Shown here piece after piece: positions 35,069 through 43,855 of a DNA stretch of 64,000 nucleotides. The notes beneath the pieces are model-generated. The model was not told the origin of the DNA. It saw only the letters and a list, made by a program, of their open reading frames with translations, and made no database searches. The stretch's first letter is position 1; every line of letters starts with the position of its first letter. The stretch is from Flagellimonas meishanensis (GTDB lineage: Bacteria; Bacteroidota; Bacteroidia; Flavobacteriales; Flavobacteriaceae), in contig NZ_JAINVW010000003.1 in assembly GCF_019880545.1 (NCBI RefSeq), forward strand, positions 620,001 to 684,000. Reading direction: 5' to 3'. Made by a program: the position numbers and the translations under genes.

Positions 35069-35485
35069 GTTCGTTTTTGATTTAATTAATGAATAAACTA
35101 TTAGGTTGTATTCTTCGAAAGTAGGTTGCTTCCGTTTTCAAAAGCGTTACAGCAATGTTAAATATCCCCTGAACCTGTTAAAATTCAAGGATTTAAGAAG
35201 AATATGAACAAACCGAGGCACTTAAAAAAGTTGGACTTCACTTTAACATCCGTCACTTTTCTTCGGGAAAAACCTTACCAAAACATATCCATTACCTGCT
35301 TAGCTATAAATGGTGAATAATTACTGTGGTTAAAATATGGTCCATCATAATGAATCCAATTAACTGGCACTTGAACAAACAAAAGTTATTAGCCGCTCTT
35401 GGACATCGTAATTTTTTGAACAGGCAAAGTGTCTTTTTGGTTGCAAGTTTTAACTTTGGTCGCTTACAAAATATTCATTTTCAAC
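35069..35485. other. 417-bp intergenic region upstream of leuC
   Basis: AT-rich gap between the divergent DUF2911 and leuC genes. I see a probable leuC -7 box at 35451-35458 and a short open frame at 35204-35320 (38 codons) that has no known match and no run of Leu, Ile or Val codons. No T-box, leader-peptide attenuator or other riboswitch could be recognised by eye. Much of it shows nothing I can name. Confidence 0.4.
35451..35458 (+). promoter_or_regulatory. predicted -7 box of the leuC operon
   Basis: TAACTTTG, an exact TAnnTTTG match, 27 nt before the leuC ATG. No TTG stands at the usual -33 distance, so this could be an activator-dependent promoter. Confidence 0.45.
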
Positions 35486-36883
35486 ATGAGCAAGACACTG
35501 TTTGACAAGGTTTGGGATTCCCACGTGGTGCAACACATTGAAAATGGCCCCGATGTACTTTTTATAGATAGGCATTTGGTGCACGAGGTCACAAGTCCCG
35601 TGGCATTTTTAGGTTTGAAGAATAGAGGCATCAAGGTGCTATACCCTGAGCGAACTTTTGCCACTGCAGATCATAATACACCCACGCGCAACCAACATTT
35701 GCCCGTAAAGGATAAGCTCTCTGCCAACCAGTTGAAGGCATTGGAGATAAATTCCAAGGAACATGGCATACCCTACTGGGGCCTTGGGCATGAAAAAAAT
35801 GGGATCGTACACGTAATTGGCCCAGAAAATGGCATTACGATGCCCGGTGCTACGATTGTTTGCGGGGATTCGCATACATCCACACACGGGGCTTTCGGAG
35901 CCATTGCTTTTGGTATTGGCACCAGTGAGGTGGAAATGGTGCTTTCCACGCAATGCATCATGCAGCCTAAACCAAAAAGCATGCGCATCAACATTAATGG
36001 CTCTCTGAACAAAGCCGTTACACCAAAAGATGTGGCCCTGTTCATTATTTCAAGGTTGACAACATCCGGTGCCACGGGTTATTTTGTGGAATATGCCGGT
36101 GAAGTATTCAAAAATATGTCCATTGAAGGCAGAATGACGGTCTGCAACCTTAGCATTGAGATGGGTGCGAGAGGCGGAATGATCGCTCCGGATGAAACGA
36201 CTTTTGAATATATAAAAGGCCGGGAGTACACACCAAAAGGCAAGGAATGGGACAAGGCCACGGCCTATTGGAACACCCTTTATTCTGAAGATGATGCGGT
36301 TTTTGACAAGGAAATCACATTTGATGCGGGAGAAATTGAACCCATGATCACCTACGGCACCAATCCGGGAATGGGCATCGGAATCCAAAAGGGCATTCCC
36401 TTTGCAGAAAGTGTTGAAGGCGGGGTGGCAACTTACAAAAAATCCTTGGCCTATATGGATTTCAATGAGGGCGAAGCAATGGTCGGGAAACCCATCGACT
36501 TTGTATTTCTTGGTAGCTGCACCAATGGGCGGATTGAGGATTTCAGAGCCTTTGCATCCATTGTCAAGGGAAGAAAAAAGGCCGACAATGTCACAGCGTG
36601 GTTGGTTCCCGGTTCGCACAAGGTAGAAGAGGCCATCAGGGAAGAAGGTATTTTGGATATTTTGAACGAAGCTGGTTTTGAATTGAGAGAGCCTGGATGT
36701 TCTGCCTGTTTGGCCATGAACGACGACAAAATACCAGCGGGAAAATACGCTGTTAGCACCTCCAACAGAAACTTTGAGGGTAGACAAGGTCCCGGAGCAA
36801 GAACCTTACTTGCAAGCCCATTGGTGGCAGCTGCCGCTGCAGTTACTGGCAAGGTCACTGATCCCAGGGAACTCATAGCGTAG
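35486..36883 (+). CDS. leuC: 3-isopropylmalate dehydratase large subunit
   Basis: A 465-residue aconitase-type 4Fe-4S enzyme that, with LeuD, isomerises 2-isopropylmalate to 3-isopropylmalate (and citramalate to 3-methylmalate). Cysteine ligands are in [13 protein letters not shown] and [11 protein letters not shown], and the substrate region [14 protein letters not shown] is intact. Length equals that of E. coli LeuC. The start is ATG 35486 ([15 protein letters not shown]); an upstream GTG would add 19 residues covering the predicted promoter. It is the first gene of the leu set. Confidence 0.97.
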   Translation: MSKTLFDKVWDSHVVQHIENGPDVLFIDRHLVHEVTSPVAFLGLKNRGIKVLYPERTFATADHNTPTRNQHLPVKDKLSANQLKALEINSKEHGIPYWGLGHEKNGIVHVIGPENGITMPGATIVCGDSHTSTHGAFGAIAFGIGTSEVEMVLSTQCIMQPKPKSMRININGSLNKAVTPKDVALFIISRLTTSGATGYFVEYAGEVFKNMSIEGRMTVCNLSIEMGARGGMIAPDETTFEYIKGREYTPKGKEWDKATAYWNTLYSEDDAVFDKEITFDAGEIEPMITYGTNPGMGIGIQKGIPFAESVEGGVATYKKSLAYMDFNEGEAMVGKPIDFVFLGSCTNGRIEDFRAFASIVKGRKKADNVTAWLVPGSHKVEEAIREEGILDILNEAGFELREPGCSACLAMNDDKIPAGKYAVSTSNRNFEGRQGPGARTLLASPLVAAAAAVTGKVTDPRELIA

Positions 36884-36885
36884 TT

Positions 36886-36951
36886 GGCAATGACCAATAA
36901 ACAATTGACAATGAACTTGAAATTGCTAATTGAAAACTGATAATTGACAAA
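36886..36951. repeat. AATTGACAAT-type degenerate repeat between leuC and leuD
   Basis: The 71-nt leuC-leuD gap is made of repeated AATTG/CAATG words (GGCAATGACCAATAAACAAT, then TTGACAATGAAC and TAATTGACAA). The same style is seen after the radical-SAM gene at 6363. It looks like a short dispersed intergenic repeat; it may be a spacer without function. Confidence 0.4.
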
Positions 36952-36954
36952 AAA

Positions 36955-37551
36955 ATGGCATACGATAAATTCAACATACTAAAAAGCACAGCGGTTCCAA
37001 TGCCCATAGAAAATGTGGATACGGACCAAATTATACCAGCCCGTTTTTTGAAAGCAACCGAGCGCAAGGGATTTGGTGACAATTTGTTCAGGGATTGGCG
37101 CTACCATCCCGACAACACGCCCAAAGAACAATTTGTGCTGAACAATCCCATTTATGGTGGAAAAATATTGGTGGGTGGCAAAAACTTCGGCTCAGGTTCC
37201 TCCAGGGAGCACGCTGCATGGGCGGTATACGATTACGGTTTTCGATGTGTGGTTTCCAGTTTTTTTGCAGATATTTTCAGAAACAATTGCTTAAATATTG
37301 GTGTTCTTCCCGTTCAGGTAAGCCCTGAGTTCTTGGATAAAATTTTCAAGACTATCGAAGCAAATCCCAAAACAGAATTGGAGATCAATCTGCCCGAACA
37401 ATCCATCACCATTTTAGAAACTGGGGAAACAGAGCAGTTCGACATCAACGGGTATAAAAAAGAGAACATGTTGAACGGTTTTGATGATATTGACTACCTG
37501 TTGAACATCAAAAAAGATATTGAAAAGTTTGCGGAAAGCACGCCTTTATAA
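36955..37551 (+). CDS. leuD: 3-isopropylmalate dehydratase small subunit
   Basis: A 198-residue swivel-domain subunit. VDTDQIIPARFLK, KILVGGKNFGSGSSREHAAWA and FADIFRNNCLNIGVLPV are the usual blocks. It supplies part of the active site over the LeuC cluster. It starts 71 nt after leuC and is followed 21 nt later by the citramalate-synthase-like gene. Confidence 0.97.
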   Translation: MAYDKFNILKSTAVPMPIENVDTDQIIPARFLKATERKGFGDNLFRDWRYHPDNTPKEQFVLNNPIYGGKILVGGKNFGSGSSREHAAWAVYDYGFRCVVSSFFADIFRNNCLNIGVLPVQVSPEFLDKIFKTIEANPKTELEINLPEQSITILETGETEQFDINGYKKENMLNGFDDIDYLLNIKKDIEKFAESTPL

Positions 37552-37572
37552 ATTGGTAAACTTACCCTGAAA

Positions 37573-39090
37573 ATGAAAAAGCGCACCATTGAAATAATGG
37601 ACACTACCCTTAGGGATGGTGAACAAACCTCAGGAGTATCCTTTACGGCCCTGGAAAAGTTGACCTTGGCCAAGCTGCTCTTGGTGGAACTAAAGGTAAA
37701 CCGAATAGAGGTCGCCTCGGCCCGGGTTTCAGAAGGTGAGTTTCAAGCCGTGAAAAACATTACCGAGTGGGCCAGCGAAAGTGGCCGAATCCATCAGGTT
37801 GAGGTACTTACTTTCGTGGATAACGGGGCTTCCATCGATTGGATGAAAAAAACAGGGGCCAAGGTACAAAACCTGTTGACCAAAGGTTCACTGAACCACC
37901 TCACACATCAACTCAAAAAGACGCCAGAGGAACATTTTAATGCCATAGGCAAGGTCATTGAGATTGCCAATGAAGCCGATATTGAAACAAATGTATACCT
38001 AGAGGATTGGAGCAACGGGATGCGAAATTCCCCAGAATATGTCTTTCGGTTCCTGGATTTCTTGGCACAACAACCCATAAAGCGTATTCTGCTGCCAGAT
38101 ACCCTGGGCATTCTGACGCCCTCGGAGACCTTTGAATACATAAACGATATCGTCAAGAAATATCCCAATGTGCATTTCGACTTCCATGGGCACAACGATT
38201 ATGACCTTAGTGTGTCCAATGTTATGGAAGCACTCAAAGCGGGCGCACATGGATTGCACCTAACAGTGAATGGGATGGGTGAGCGTGCCGGTAATGCGCC
38301 CTTGGCCAGCACAATAGCCGTAATCAACGATTTTCTGCCGGAGATTGAAACCCAGGTGGTGGAGTCTTCCCTTTACAAAGTAAGCAAGCTAGTGTCCACA
38401 TTCACAGGTTTTGGTATTCCTGCCAATAAACCCATCGTTGGCGATAATGTTTTCACGCAAACAGCTGGTATACATGCTGATGGTGACAACAAAATGAATC
38501 TTTACTTTAGCGATTTAATGCCTGAGAGATTTGGCAGAAAGCGAAAATATGCCCTCGGCAAAACCTCCGGCAAGGCCAATATCCTCAAAAATCTTCAAGA
38601 ACTGGGGTTGACCCTCAACGACGAGGAAGTACAGAAAGTAACGGAGCGCATCATTGAGCTGGGAGACCGAAAGGAAAAAGTGACAACGGATGATCTTCCC
38701 TATATCATCTCGGATGTTCTGGACAGCTCTTCGTTCAAGCAAAAGGTTTTTATAAAATCCTATGTGCTTACCCACGCCAAAGGATTGAAGCCCTCCACTA
38801 CCCTTTCCATTGAGATTGAGGGCAACCGTTACGAAGAAAATGCCCAAGGTGATGGACAGTTCGACGCTTTTATGAACGCTTTGGGTAAAGTCTACGAAAA
38901 AAGGGGCAACAAATTACCTAAATTGGTCGACTATGCCGTCAGAATACCCCCCGGAAGCAGTTCCGATGCCCTTTGTGAGACCATGATCACATGGAAGACC
39001 AGCAAAAGGGATTTTGTCACAACCGGACTTGATTCCGATCAAACCGTTTCAGCGATCAAGGCAACCGAAAAAATGCTCAACTTAATTTAA
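37573..39090 (+). CDS. (R)-citramalate synthase-like / alpha-isopropylmalate synthase family
   Basis: A 505-residue enzyme that condenses acetyl-CoA with a 2-oxoacid. The catalytic barrel (MDTTLRDGEQTSGVSF; HFDFHGHNDYDLSVSN; NGMGERAGN) and C-terminal regulatory LeuA domain (about 380-505) are complete. The layout EVASARVSEGEF, LLTKGSLNHL, NVYLEDWSNGMRNSPEY is close to Leptospira CimA as I recall it. Residues Leu79, Leu102 and Tyr142 correspond to the pocket (Leu81, Leu104, Tyr144) described for pyruvate in that enzyme. So citramalate synthesis from pyruvate is more likely than isopropylmalate synthesis, though a LeuA is normally expected in a leu operon. LeuCD and LeuB beside it could carry citramalate on to 2-oxobutyrate. 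Confidence 0.75.
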   Translation: MKKRTIEIMDTTLRDGEQTSGVSFTALEKLTLAKLLLVELKVNRIEVASARVSEGEFQAVKNITEWASESGRIHQVEVLTFVDNGASIDWMKKTGAKVQNLLTKGSLNHLTHQLKKTPEEHFNAIGKVIEIANEADIETNVYLEDWSNGMRNSPEYVFRFLDFLAQQPIKRILLPDTLGILTPSETFEYINDIVKKYPNVHFDFHGHNDYDLSVSNVMEALKAGAHGLHLTVNGMGERAGNAPLASTIAVINDFLPEIETQVVESSLYKVSKLVSTFTGFGIPANKPIVGDNVFTQTAGIHADGDNKMNLYFSDLMPERFGRKRKYALGKTSGKANILKNLQELGLTLNDEEVQKVTERIIELGDRKEKVTTDDLPYIISDVLDSSSFKQKVFIKSYVLTHAKGLKPSTTLSIEIEGNRYEENAQGDGQFDAFMNALGKVYEKRGNKLPKLVDYAVRIPPGSSSDALCETMITWKTSKRDFVTTGLDSDQTVSAIKATEKMLNLI

Positions 39091-39101
39091 CCAAACTGTT
39101 T

Positions 39102-40160
39102 ATGAAACTCAACATTGCCTTATTGGCCGGTGACGGAATTGGCCCCGAAGTGATAGATCAAGCGGTGAAAGTCTCCAATGCGGTAGCGGCAAAGTATGGT
39201 CATGAGATTACTTGGGTTCCGGCGCTCACAGGTGCTGCGGCCATAGACGCTGTTGGCGAACCCTATCCGGACGAGACCCATGAAATCTGTGTAAATGCCG
39301 ATGCCGTTCTTTTTGGTGCCATAGGGCACCCACGTTTTGATAATGACCCTTCCGCCAAGGTTCGTCCAGAACAAGGATTGCTTAAAATGCGTCAAAAACT
39401 AGGACTTTTTGCCAACGTGCGTCCCACGTTTACCTTTCCGTCATTGATTGACAAATCTCCTTTAAAAAGGGAGCGCATTGAAGGAACCGACCTAGTTTTT
39501 CTCCGTGAACTGACCGGCGGCATCTATTTTGGAAAACGGGGAAGGGAAGATAACAACAACACAGCCTACGATACCTGCACCTATACGCGCGGGGAGGTGG
39601 AACGGCTTGCCAGAAAAGGATTTGAAATGGCCATGCAGCGCTCCAAGAAGCTGTGCTGTGTGGACAAGGCCAATGTTTTGGAAACTTCCCGTTTGTGGAG
39701 GGAAACTGTTCAAAATATGGAAAAAGAATATCCCGAGGTGGCCGTTTCCTATGAGTTTGTGGATGCGGTTGCCATGCGCTTGGTGCAATGGCCCAACGAG
39801 TATGATGTGTTGATCACCGAAAATCTTTTTGGTGATATTCTTACGGATGAAGCTTCGGTAATCTCAGGTTCCATGGGCTTGATGCCCTCTGCCTCATTGG
39901 GAGAAAAAACCTCATTGTTTGAACCGATTCATGGCTCCTATCCCCAAGCGGCCGGGAAGGATATTGCCAATCCTTTAGCCACAGTACTATCAGCAGCCAT
40001 GATGTTTGAAACGGCTTTTGGATTGACTGATGAAGGTGAGGCCATCCGTGCCGTGGTGAATAAATCACTGTCCGAAGGTGTGGTCACCGAAGACCTGGCC
40101 AATGGTGGCAAAGCCTACAAAACCAGCGAAGTCGGGGATTGGTTGGCAAACAATATTTGA
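39102..40160 (+). CDS. leuB: 3-isopropylmalate dehydrogenase
   Basis: A 352-residue NAD-dependent beta-decarboxylating dehydrogenase. LLAGDGIGPEVI, substrate Arg/Tyr region LTGGIYFGKRGRE, ENLFGDILTDEASVISGSMGLMPSASLG and the NAD site EPIHGSYPQAAGKDIANP are intact. It makes 4-methyl-2-oxopentanoate, and can make 2-oxobutyrate from 3-methylmalate. It starts 11 nt after the citramalate-synthase-like gene and ends 2 nt before the convergent aldehyde dehydrogenase. Confidence 0.97.
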   Translation: MKLNIALLAGDGIGPEVIDQAVKVSNAVAAKYGHEITWVPALTGAAAIDAVGEPYPDETHEICVNADAVLFGAIGHPRFDNDPSAKVRPEQGLLKMRQKLGLFANVRPTFTFPSLIDKSPLKRERIEGTDLVFLRELTGGIYFGKRGREDNNNTAYDTCTYTRGEVERLARKGFEMAMQRSKKLCCVDKANVLETSRLWRETVQNMEKEYPEVAVSYEFVDAVAMRLVQWPNEYDVLITENLFGDILTDEASVISGSMGLMPSASLGEKTSLFEPIHGSYPQAAGKDIANPLATVLSAAMMFETAFGLTDEGEAIRAVVNKSLSEGVVTEDLANGGKAYKTSEVGDWLANNI

Positions 40161-40162
40161 AT

Positions 40163-41737
40163 CTATAAAATATAATCAGTACTCAAAAAGTTACTGACCT
40201 TGGCCTCCAATAGCTGTTCAATGGTCTGATTATTCAAATCGTTGTCCTTAAAGGCCACAAAAGTCCTAATGGAAAAGGAACGCAGTGCATCATGGACGCT
40301 CAAGGTGGACTGCGCAGAATCCTTTCTTCCCGCGAACGGATATACATCGGGGCCACGCTGGCAGGAGCTATTCAAATTTACCCGACACACCAAGTTGGCC
40401 AAAGTATCAATCAATGGAGATAACGTATATACGTCTTTACCAAAGAGACTCACCTGCTGCCCATAGTTGGACTCGGCCATGTCATCCAAAGGTTCTTCAA
40501 TATCCTTAAAGGATAAAACTGGAATAATGGGACCGAATTGCTCTTCCTGATAAACCCTCATTTCCTTGGAAACCGGGTACAATACGGCGGGCCAAATGTA
40601 ATTGTCGAAATGCTTACCTCCCTTTTTATTCTTGATTTTGGCCCCTTTGGCCAAAGCATCATCCAATAGTTCCTGAATGTAAGCCGGTTTTTCTGGTTCT
40701 GGAAGCGGGGTTAGCTGCACTCCATCATCCCAAGGATTTCCAAATTTAAGGCTGTCCACTTTTTGGGCGAATCGTTTCAGAAACTCTTCCCTTATTTCTT
40801 CATGGACATAGATGACCTTAAGTGCGGTGCAACGCTGTCCGTTAAAAGAAAGTGTTCCCGAAATGCATTCGTTTATGGTCAGGTCCAAATCCGCATCGGG
40901 CAGAACGATGGCAGGATTTTTTGCCTCTAGGCCCAAAACCAAACGCAATCTGTTGCTCTTTGGATGTTGGTCCTGCAAGGCATTGGCCGATTTGCTATTA
41001 CCTATCAATGCCAGAACATCCACCTTTCCAGTTTTCATTATGGGAGCGGCCACTGCCCTGCCCCTTCCAAACAATATGTTGACAACCCCTTTGGGAAAAC
41101 TGCTCTGAAACGCCTCCAATAACGGCGCAATCAATAGAACTCCATGTTTGGCCGGCTTAAAAATGGTGGTGTTGCCCATTATAATGGCCGGAATCAATAA
41201 AGCAAAAGTTTCATTCAATGGATAATTGTAGGGGCCCAAACATAATACTACACCCAGGGGTCCTCTCCTAATATGGGCGTACACGCCATCATGCTTTTGA
41301 AACTTAGCGCTGTTTCTGTCCAACTCCTTGTACTCTTCTATTGTATCGTAGATATATTCCACGGTACGGTCGAACTCCTTAAAGGCATCAGGTTTGGATT
41401 TACCAATTTCCCACATCAAGAGCTTCACCACCTGCTCCCTTTTTTTCTCCATCTTTTTCACAAAAGATTCCATGCACTCTATACGGTCCTTTACCTTCAT
41501 GGTGGGCCAAACACCCTGTCCTTTATTGTAGGCCGCCAATGCAGCGTTCAAGGCATCCATTGCCTCTGGCTCTCCCATATCGGGAATGCTTCCAAGAACG
41601 GTGTGGGCATATTTGTCAGTGGATGAAATTGTTGAGATGACCGGGGTGGTATTGCCCTCCCAATGGCGCAACTCTCCATTGATCAAATACTTTTTTTGAT
41701 GTATTTCTTCGGTAATTTGAAATTCTTCAGGTATCAT
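40163..41737 (-). CDS. NADP-dependent (non-phosphorylating) glyceraldehyde-3-phosphate dehydrogenase-like, ALDH superfamily
   Basis: A 524-residue aldehyde dehydrogenase. Catalytic residues: Asn171 in GPYNYPLNE, Glu271 in [11 protein letters not shown] and Cys303 in [10 protein letters not shown]. The C-terminal [16 protein letters not shown] segment is characteristic of GapN, which oxidises glyceraldehyde-3-phosphate to 3-phosphoglycerate with NADP+ and makes NADPH. The family also has succinate-semialdehyde and other ALDHs, so substrate is not certain. It stands between the convergent leu and ilv sets and may be read from the ilv transcript, 50 nt after ilvC. NADPH supply for IlvC is a possible link. 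Confidence 0.82.
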   Translation of the reverse strand: MIPEEFQITEEIHQKKYLINGELRHWEGNTTPVISTISSTDKYAHTVLGSIPDMGEPEAMDALNAALAAYNKGQGVWPTMKVKDRIECMESFVKKMEKKREQVVKLLMWEIGKSKPDAFKEFDRTVEYIYDTIEEYKELDRNSAKFQKHDGVYAHIRRGPLGVVLCLGPYNYPLNETFALLIPAIIMGNTTIFKPAKHGVLLIAPLLEAFQSSFPKGVVNILFGRGRAVAAPIMKTGKVDVLALIGNSKSANALQDQHPKSNRLRLVLGLEAKNPAIVLPDADLDLTINECISGTLSFNGQRCTALKVIYVHEEIREEFLKRFAQKVDSLKFGNPWDDGVQLTPLPEPEKPAYIQELLDDALAKGAKIKNKKGGKHFDNYIWPAVLYPVSKEMRVYQEEQFGPIIPVLSFKDIEEPLDDMAESNYGQQVSLFGKDVYTLSPLIDTLANLVCRVNLNSSCQRGPDVYPFAGRKDSAQSTLSVHDALRSFSIRTFVAFKDNDLNNQTIEQLLEAKVSNFLSTDYIL

Positions 41738-41787
41738 AAGGTTTCCATATAGAAGTTGAGATTGCGGGATGAGTCGTCAATCGATTT

Positions 41788-43263
41788 TTAAGCAATGGGT
41801 TTCATGGCGGTCATGGAAGCACGCAAGCGGGCACCGACCACCTCCACATCATGTTCCCGAATGGCTTTATTGACCGCTATAAGTTTAACGTTGTCCACGC
41901 CATTATCACTAGCCTCTCCGAAAGACTTTCCAATAATATCGGTCTCAACATTCTTCATGAAGTTTGACAAAAGGGGTTTACAGGCATGATCAAAAAGATA
42001 ACAGCCATATTCCGCCGTATCGGAAATTACCCGGTTCATCTCGAACAATTTCTTCCTGGCAATGGTGTTTGCAATCAAGGGTGTTTCATGCAGGGATTCA
42101 TAGTAGGCAGATTCACCAATGATGCCTGACTCGGTCATGGTCTCATAGGCCAATTCCACCCCTGATTTCACAAAAGCGACCATCAGTACCCCATTATCAT
42201 AATACTCCTGTTCTGAAATCTCCATACTGCCTGCAGGTGTTTTTTCAAATGCGGTTTCGCCCGTGGCAGCTCTCCAATCCAAAAGATTCTTGTCCCCATT
42301 GGCCCAGTCTTCCATCATTGTCTTGGAAAAGTGGCCACTCATTATGTCATCCATGTGCTTTTGGAAAAGTGGGCGCATGATGCCTTTAAGTTCTTCGGCC
42401 AATTCAAAGGCCTTTATTTTGGCTGGATTGGACAGACGGTCCATCATATTGGTAATCCCCCCCTGTTTCAACCCTTCGGTAATGGTCTCCCAGCCGTATT
42501 GAATCAATTTAGAAGCGTATTTCTCATCAATTCCTTTCTCCACCATTTTATTGAACGAAAGTATGGAGCCGGTTTGAAGCAATCCACAAAGAATGGTCTG
42601 CTCACCCATTAAATCCGATTTCACCTCGGCAACAAAGGAAGACTCCAGTACGCCTGCCTTGTGACCTCCTGTGGCAGCTGCATAAGCCTTGGCCCGTGCA
42701 AGTCCCTTGCCTTCAGGGTCATTCTCAGGATGCACGGCAATCAGGGTGGGGACCCCAAATCCTCTTTTGTATTCTTCCCGAACTTCGGAACCTGGACTTT
42801 TGGGGGCGACCATAATCACGGTCAGGTCCTTACGGATCTGCATGCCTTCTTCCACAATATTGAATCCATGGGAGTAGGACAATGTGGCTCCCTTCTTCAT
42901 TAGGGGCATCACGGTAGTCACTACATCGGTATGCTGCTTATCCGGGGTCAAATTAATGACCAGGTCTGCAGTGGGTATCAGCGCATCATAGGTTCCTACA
43001 ACAAAATTATTTTCCTTGGCATTTTTATAGGATTGTCTTTGCTGTTTGATGGCCGCTTCGCGAAGGGCATAGGAAACATCCAAACCCGAGTCGCGCATGT
43101 TCAATCCTTGGTTAAGGCCCTGCGCACCACAGCCCACAATTACAATTTTCTTTCCTTTCAATGCGGCAACACCATCTGCAAACTCACTGGAATCCATAAA
43201 CCTGCATTGTCCCAATTGCAATAATTTTTCGCGGAGTGATAGTGTGTTGAAGTAATTTGTCAT
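41788..43263 (-). CDS. ilvC: ketol-acid reductoisomerase (class II)
   Basis: A 491-residue NADPH enzyme that isomerises and reduces 2-acetolactate (valine, leucine) or 2-aceto-2-hydroxybutyrate (isoleucine). The N-terminal Rossmann motif [15 protein letters not shown] and the duplicated C-terminal knot domain, with metal ligands in [12 protein letters not shown] and the E-rich helices, make it the long class II (E. coli type). SYALREAAI follows the Rossmann strand with Arg for NADPH. It is the last of the four ilv genes, 32 nt after ilvN. Confidence 0.96.
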   Translation of the reverse strand: MTNYFNTLSLREKLLQLGQCRFMDSSEFADGVAALKGKKIVIVGCGAQGLNQGLNMRDSGLDVSYALREAAIKQQRQSYKNAKENNFVVGTYDALIPTADLVINLTPDKQHTDVVTTVMPLMKKGATLSYSHGFNIVEEGMQIRKDLTVIMVAPKSPGSEVREEYKRGFGVPTLIAVHPENDPEGKGLARAKAYAAATGGHKAGVLESSFVAEVKSDLMGEQTILCGLLQTGSILSFNKMVEKGIDEKYASKLIQYGWETITEGLKQGGITNMMDRLSNPAKIKAFELAEELKGIMRPLFQKHMDDIMSGHFSKTMMEDWANGDKNLLDWRAATGETAFEKTPAGSMEISEQEYYDNGVLMVAFVKSGVELAYETMTESGIIGESAYYESLHETPLIANTIARKKLFEMNRVISDTAEYGCYLFDHACKPLLSNFMKNVETDIIGKSFGEASDNGVDNVKLIAVNKAIREHDVEVVGARLRASMTAMKPIA

Positions 43264-43295
43264 TTTTTTAAATCTGGTTTAACTATGTTTTCTTG

Positions 43296-43820
43296 TTAGT
43301 CTTGAAATTCTGCCAATATTTCCGAGATGGGCATAGCGGCCTTGGTCACTGCAATCCTTCCTGAGCGAACAAATTGCATGATGCCGTAAGGTTCCAGTGC
43401 CTCGTGCATCTCGTCAATTTCATGGCGACGGCCCGTTTTCGCAAGCACAAAGAATTCTCGGTTGACGGTAACGATCTGGGATTTACTTTCTTTGATTATG
43501 TTTTGAATCTGACGTTCATCAAACAGTAAATGCGATGCTATCTTGAACAGGGCCGATTCTTGGTAAATGGTTTCATCATCCGTATGATAAAAAGCCTTTA
43601 TCACCTCTATCTGCTTTTCAATCTGGTTCACGATCTTCCTGGTCCAATCTTCGGTGGTGTTGATTACGATTGTGAACTTAGAAACATTCTCGATTTCTGA
43701 TTTTGAAACATTTAAACTTTCTATATTAATGTGACGCTTTAAGAATATTCCCGATATTCTGTTCAACAACCCCACATTGTTTTCGGAGTACACCGAAATG
43801 GTATACCATTGTTTTTCCAT
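43296..43820 (-). CDS. ilvN: acetolactate synthase small (regulatory) subunit
   Basis: A 174-residue regulatory subunit with an N-terminal ACT domain (WYTISVYSENNVGLLNRISGIFLKRHINIESLNVS) and a C-terminal domain (FFVLAKTGRRHEIDEMHEAL; MQFVRSGRIAVTK). It binds valine and raises the activity of IlvB. ATG 43820 (MEKQWYTIS) is preferred to 43841. It is 35 nt after ilvB. Valine feedback is the family rule; residues for it cannot be judged here. Confidence 0.93.
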   Translation of the reverse strand: MEKQWYTISVYSENNVGLLNRISGIFLKRHINIESLNVSKSEIENVSKFTIVINTTEDWTRKIVNQIEKQIEVIKAFYHTDDETIYQESALFKIASHLLFDERQIQNIIKESKSQIVTVNREFFVLAKTGRRHEIDEMHEALEPYGIMQFVRSGRIAVTKAAMPISEILAEFQD

Positions 43821-43855
43821 AATATTCTTGCTTAATGTCATTTACAAAGGGGTAA

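Noticed and set aside
35204..35320. 38-codon frame upstream of leuC as a leader peptide
   Set aside because: There is no cluster of Leu, Ile or Val codons and no antiterminator/terminator pair, so attenuation cannot be supported.
36050..36787. 245-codon open frame on the minus strand
   Set aside because: It is antisense to leuC, which is intact and much better supported.
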